DNA from: Paenibacillus sp. YPG26
GTDB lineage: Bacteria; Bacillota; Bacilli; Paenibacillales; Paenibacillaceae
DNA length: 64,000 nucleotides
Assembly: GCF_023704175.1 (NCBI RefSeq)
Contig: NZ_CP084530.1
Span: forward strand, 2,610,501 to 2,674,500
Direction of reading: 5' to 3'
A program made the position numbers and the translations under genes. Shown one piece after another: positions 60,337 through 64,000 of the stretch. A model generated the notes under the pieces. It saw only the letters and a list, made by a program, of their open reading frames with translations. It was not told the DNA's origin and ran no database searches. Every line of letters begins with the position of its first letter. Position 1 is the stretch's first letter.

Positions 60337-61419
60337 TTAACTGAACTGGACCGGCTTCACGCAGACCGGCTTGGATACCTTAGCTGTCTGACCGGTGAAG
60401 GTCAGCTGCCCTGTCTCCTTATTCACACGGAACACAGCCAGGTTATTGGAATCCCGGTTAGCTGCAATTAACAGACTCCCGTCTGGGGTCAGGGCAAAGT
60501 GTCTTGGATGGCCGCCTTCAGTAGATACATGTTCCACATAGGTAAGCGTGCCGCTGTCCTGATTAATCGAATAGACAACAATGCTGTCATGTCCCCGGTT
60601 GGACCCGTACAGGTATCTTCCATCCTGGGATACAGTGATTTCAGCCGTCGTATTCTCGCCCTGGAAATCTTCTGGAAGTGTAGGGACGACTTCCAGCGCA
60701 GTGAGCCTGCCCTCTTCCTGATTATAGCTGAACGCTGCAATCGTAGAGTTCACTTCATTGATCACATAGACATACTTGGCGCTCGGATGGAAAGCCAGAT
60801 GACGAGGACCTGACCCTGGTGGCAAATGGGTATCTGCATGAAACTCAAGTGTACGATTTGCCTCGTTAATTGTGTACGCGCGGACAATATCAATTCCGAG
60901 ATCGGACACGAACAGGAAGCGGCCATCCGGACTAAAGAAGGCTGAGTGCACGTGCGGCTTGTCCTGCCGTTCCGGGTCTGCTCCATGTCCCGTATGCTGC
61001 TTCGTATCCACAAGTTCTCCAATCGTTCCGTCCCCGTTCAGTGCAACAAGCCCGACAGTTCCTCCATGATAGCTGGATACAACCAGGTATTTGTTGTCTG
61101 CGTCCCGGTTAATATGACAGGTTGTGCTCTCCAGATTGACTTCCCGGCTTAGTTCACGAAGCTTGCCGGTAGAGATATCAATTTGGTAGGAAGCAGCAGC
61201 GCCCCCCTTGCCCCCATTTACAGCAGCTTCCGTAAGGGCATAGAGTCTCTGATTCTGTTCATCCACATTCAGGAAAGTTGGATTCTTCAGGCCGGACACC
61301 TGGTCCAGCTGTCTAAGTTCCCCTGTGTCTGTCTGCAGCTCGTATACATAGACACCAGGACCTTCCGCTTCGGCGTAGGATCCTATGAACAGCATCAATC
61401 GATTAGTAGATGTAGACAA
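60337..61419 (-). CDS. Seven-bladed beta-propeller lactonase (6-phosphogluconolactonase family)
   Basis: The 360-aa protein has the repeated propeller strands of the Pgl/YkgB family: FIGSYAEAEGPGVYVYEL, CHINRDADNKYLVVSSYHGGTVGLV, DKPHVHSAFFSPDGRFLFVSDLG, PGSGPRHLAFHPSAKYVYVINEVNSTIAAF and GGHPRHFALTPDGSLLIAANRDSNNLAVF. It probably hydrolyses 6-phosphogluconolactone in the pentose phosphate pathway. Start TTG with GGGAGG 8 nt upstream. Confidence 0.9.
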   Translation of the reverse strand: MSTSTNRLMLFIGSYAEAEGPGVYVYELQTDTGELRQLDQVSGLKNPTFLNVDEQNQRLYALTEAAVNGGKGGAAASYQIDISTGKLRELSREVNLESTTCHINRDADNKYLVVSSYHGGTVGLVALNGDGTIGELVDTKQHTGHGADPERQDKPHVHSAFFSPDGRFLFVSDLGIDIVRAYTINEANRTLEFHADTHLPPGSGPRHLAFHPSAKYVYVINEVNSTIAAFSYNQEEGRLTALEVVPTLPEDFQGENTTAEITVSQDGRYLYGSNRGHDSIVVYSINQDSGTLTYVEHVSTEGGHPRHFALTPDGSLLIAANRDSNNLAVFRVNKETGQLTFTGQTAKVSKPVCVKPVQFS

Positions 61420-61621
61420 TCTGTATTCCTCCCTTATGTAACCGTCATTTGTACAACGACAGTGATCATTTCCTAGTAATCATATTGTTTCTCAATTTCA
61501 TGCAAAAGTCCAGCCCGGGCCACATAGCAGAGCTGTACTGAACGGGAAAGAGCGGTTTCGCTTGTGCTGGGATAAGTTGAGCCTCTAAAGTTGGAGGTTG
61601 TCTCAAAAAGTTCGAAATCAG

Positions 61622-61648
61622 CGCGAAAAAGCCTGACGTATCAGGCTT
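61622..61648 (-). terminator. Intrinsic terminator after the first Gfo/Idh/MocA gene
   Basis: On the minus strand AAGCCTGA-TACG-TCAGGCTT followed by TTTCGCGC. Confidence 0.75.
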
Positions 61649-61684
61649 GGAATCAGGTCAGAGTCAATATCGGTACTCCCGCGT

Positions 61685-62680
61685 CTATCTGAGCTCCACT
61701 CTTCTGCGTTCTGCCGCCGAGAGCCGGCAGGCATCCAGCAGCTTCATGTTGCGGAGAGCGTCCTCCGGGAGGAATAGCTGCGGCATATGGCCGAAGGCCG
61801 CCTTTCCGAAATCTTCGATCTGACGTACATATGCATTAATCTCAGTCTCTCTGTATTCCTGCAGTTCCCCTCTGGAGAACAGATAATACCCCGATTGCTC
61901 CTTACCGGAGAAGGCATGAGGGATCTCGATCCTGCCCTCGGACCCGACAATTTCAAGACAGCGCCGCTCTTCGGCCCACATGCCGCAGTCGAAAGTCATA
62001 GCCAACCCGCCCGCAAATTCCACAAGCCCCGAGGACATCATGTCCACCCCGTCATGCCCGCCGGAGAAGAAGGAATTCACAGTTACCGCTTCAGGCTCCA
62101 TGCCCGTGAAGAATCTTGCCGCGCTGAGTGGGTAACCGCCAACATCATAGATGGCGCCTCCGCCCCAAGCCGATCTGAAGCGGATATTATCTGCCTGATC
62201 CGGATTGTTATAAGTGAAGGAGGCTCTGATCAGACGCAGCTCTCCGATACCGCCACCGGCTACCAGCTGCTGGGCGCGTCTTAGAACAGGATGATGTCTG
62301 TACATCATCGCCTCTGCAAGCAGCACGCCCGCATCCGAGCATGCTTTGATCATTAGCTCCGCTTCCCATGCATCCAGCGAGAACGGCTTCTCACACAGCA
62401 CATGCTTGCCCGCCTGGGACGCCTTAATGGTCCATTCCTTATGGAGGTGATTGGGCAGCGGGATGTACACCGCATCCACAGAGCTGTCTTGCAGTAGCTC
62501 CTCATAGCTGCCATAAGCCTTCTGCACCCCGAATTGATCTGCCAGAGCACGGCTCTTCTCGACTCCGCGGCTAGCCACCGCTTCGATTGTCCCATTAGTG
62601 GAATTCATTATAGCGGGCATGATGCAGTCACGGGCAATCCCCGCGCAGCCCATAATTCCCCAACGAAGCTGCTCATCCAT
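61685..62680 (-). CDS. Gfo/Idh/MocA family oxidoreductase
   Basis: The 331-aa NAD(P)-dependent dehydrogenase has a Rossmann start (WGIMGCAGIARDCIMPAI), YIPLPNHLHKEW, the family Lys in CEKPFSLDAWEA, AEAMMYRHHP and the second-domain GGGAIYDVGGYPLSAARFFTG. It resembles the D-xylose/glucose-fructose type dehydrogenases; substrate unknown. It diverges from a second member of the family, with a 196-bp gap that must hold both promoters. Confidence 0.88.
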   Translation of the reverse strand: MDEQLRWGIMGCAGIARDCIMPAIMNSTNGTIEAVASRGVEKSRALADQFGVQKAYGSYEELLQDSSVDAVYIPLPNHLHKEWTIKASQAGKHVLCEKPFSLDAWEAELMIKACSDAGVLLAEAMMYRHHPVLRRAQQLVAGGGIGELRLIRASFTYNNPDQADNIRFRSAWGGGAIYDVGGYPLSAARFFTGMEPEAVTVNSFFSGGHDGVDMMSSGLVEFAGGLAMTFDCGMWAEERRCLEIVGSEGRIEIPHAFSGKEQSGYYLFSRGELQEYRETEINAYVRQIEDFGKAAFGHMPQLFLPEDALRNMKLLDACRLSAAERRRVELR

Positions 62681-62876
62681 GTATTAGCCCTCCTATTCTT
62701 CAGAATCACCACGCTCGCCAGGTGGTTAAATATATTTATTAGCATACACCTGCCGCTCAGGGATGAAACACACACTTTAGTTATGATAAGGTATCCTTAA
62801 GTCAATACCCCTCTTCACCTCAGAAGTACCAATAATATCCATCCGCTTAATTATATAGTTCAGGGAGTGACATAAG

Positions 62877-63986
62877 ATGAAGAACATTAGAGTTGGAATC
62901 ATCGGTGGTGGAGGAATTGCCGGTGCTCATGCCAAAGCCTACCGCAAGCTGCCGTTTGTCGAGATTATAGCCATTGCGGATATTACACCGGGCCGGGCCG
63001 AACAGTTCGCGGAGAAGTATAATCTCAAAGACACCCGCGCGTTTACCGATTACAAGGAAATGCTTAAGATAACCGAATTGGACGCGGTGAGCATTTGCAC
63101 ACCGAACGTATCCCACCATCAGATCTCTATAGATGCATTAAGGGCAGGCAAGCAGGTCCTGCTCGAGAAGCCAATGTCAGTCACGCTTGCCGAAGCAATT
63201 GATATGGTAAATGTGTCCAAGCAGACGGGAGGCATGCTCTCCATCGGATTCCAGCCAAGGTACGATCCCAACATGAAGCTGCTCAAGGATATTGTTAGCT
63301 CCGGAGAGCTCGGCCAGATCTATTATGTCGAGACAGGTGGAGGGCGGCGGCGGGGAATGCCGGGCGGTACATTCATCAACAAGAAGCTGGCAGGAGCGGG
63401 CGCCATGGCCGATGTTGGCTGCTACTCCCTGGATTTGGTACTGAATACACTGAATCATCCCAGACCGCTGACGGTATCTGCCTTCACCACCAATCACTTT
63501 GGAACTAACAAACGGTATCATCCGGAAGCTGACAAGTTTGAAGTGGAGGACTTCGGCGTTGCCATGATCCGGTTCGAGAATGATATGGTGCTTCAATTCA
63601 AAATATCTTGGGCCATGCACATGGATACTCTGGGGCCGACGATGTTCCTCGGTACCGATGGGGGCTTGAAAGTAAGGCCCCAAGGCATTGGGCCATGGTC
63701 AGGTGTATGGCAGGGCAAGGTAGGCTCCATGCAGCTGTTCCAAGACGATAACATGGGTCATTTATCAAGAGATATTCTTCTCAAGGACGATGATATCAAT
63801 CTGTTCGACGAGAAGGTACGTGACTTTGCCGAGGCAGTCAGAGATGGCCGTCCAGCTCCAATTCCGGGAGAAGAGATTTTAATCCAGCAGGCCATTATTG
63901 ACGGAGTACTTCGTTCCTCTCAGGAACGCAAGGAAGTTAGCATTGAGCTTCCACACCATCTGACTGTCCCATCACAGCAAGCATAA
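62877..63986 (+). CDS. Second Gfo/Idh/MocA family oxidoreductase
   Basis: The 369-aa protein has the Rossmann motif VGIIGGGGIAGAHAKAY, SICTPNVSHHQISIDAL, catalytic Lys in LLEKPMSVTLAEA, SIGFQPRYDPNM and AGAGAMADVGCYSLDLVL. The C-terminal half (FLGTDGGLKVRP, NLFDEKVRDFAEAVRDGRPAPIPGEE) is complete. It is probably a sugar or inositol dehydrogenase; it shares only the family fold with its divergent neighbour. GGGAG lies about 10 nt before the ATG. Confidence 0.9.
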   Translation: MKNIRVGIIGGGGIAGAHAKAYRKLPFVEIIAIADITPGRAEQFAEKYNLKDTRAFTDYKEMLKITELDAVSICTPNVSHHQISIDALRAGKQVLLEKPMSVTLAEAIDMVNVSKQTGGMLSIGFQPRYDPNMKLLKDIVSSGELGQIYYVETGGGRRRGMPGGTFINKKLAGAGAMADVGCYSLDLVLNTLNHPRPLTVSAFTTNHFGTNKRYHPEADKFEVEDFGVAMIRFENDMVLQFKISWAMHMDTLGPTMFLGTDGGLKVRPQGIGPWSGVWQGKVGSMQLFQDDNMGHLSRDILLKDDDINLFDEKVRDFAEAVRDGRPAPIPGEEILIQQAIIDGVLRSSQERKEVSIELPHHLTVPSQQA

Positions 63987-64000
63987 CAAGACCTTCGATG

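Noticed and set aside
61420..61684. Gene in the gap between the lactonase and the first Gfo/Idh/MocA gene
   Set aside because: No frame with a ribosome site; only the terminator of the oxidoreductase gene is supported.

Overview
The window looks like chromosomal DNA of a spore-forming Firmicute, most probably Paenibacillus or a close relative. The reasons are the conserved order fapR-plsX-fabH-fabD-fabG-acpP-fabF-rnc-smc-ftsY-ylxM-ffh-rpsP-khpA-rimM-trmD-rplS-lepB-rbgA-rnhB, sporulation genes (ylbJ, a YjcZ-type peptide, a CotB-like protein), many Gram-positive Shine-Dalgarno sites and several TTG/GTG starts with strong ribosome sites. The assignment rests on gene order and protein character only. 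No rRNA, tRNA or CRISPR array was seen.

Positions 1-34123 are mostly the housekeeping block, read on the minus strand (right to left). It starts at rsmD-coaD. After the plus-strand genes ylbJ and tmcAL and the divergent ylbL it continues with ylbN-rpmF, the FapR-controlled fatty acid genes, RNase III, SMC, the SRP pathway (FtsY, YlxM, Ffh), translation genes (S16, KhpA, RimM, TrmD, L19), signal peptidase, RbgA, RNase HII, and a YlqG/YlqH/YraN-like trio. Extra genes interrupt it: an HpaB-type flavin monooxygenase, a DUF985 cupin and two tiny ORFs between trmD and rplS; a hemolysin-III protein between ftsY and ylxM; and an 830-bp repeat-rich spacer between ftsY and smc.

Positions 34124-48156 are accessory. 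They hold an operon of a 45-aa peptide, an ArsB-type transporter and a CotB-like protein; small sporulation-type genes; an agr-type peptide-signal locus (sensor-like membrane protein without a kinase domain, AgrB, and a previously hidden 43-aa AgrD-like peptide with Ser in place of Cys); a CDF cation transporter; a GH25 lysozyme; a TPR membrane protein; an MMPL exporter with its MarR regulator; a GNAT enzyme; and a 72-aa protein that is 46 percent Met.

Positions 48157-64000 begin with an IS1182-type element that has landed inside the intrinsic terminator of rpiA and duplicated its palindromic stem. Then follow rpiA, an MFS exporter, HelD, an FUSC-type membrane protein, a small secreted protein, gluconate kinase, an AI-2E family permease, PPK2 polyphosphate kinase, a beta-propeller lactonase and two Gfo/Idh/MocA oxidoreductases. 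Gluconate kinase, lactonase and RpiA all touch pentose-phosphate/gluconate metabolism but are separate transcription units.

Many gene starts were moved from the longest open frame to the start best served by a ribosome site; the reasons are given per gene.
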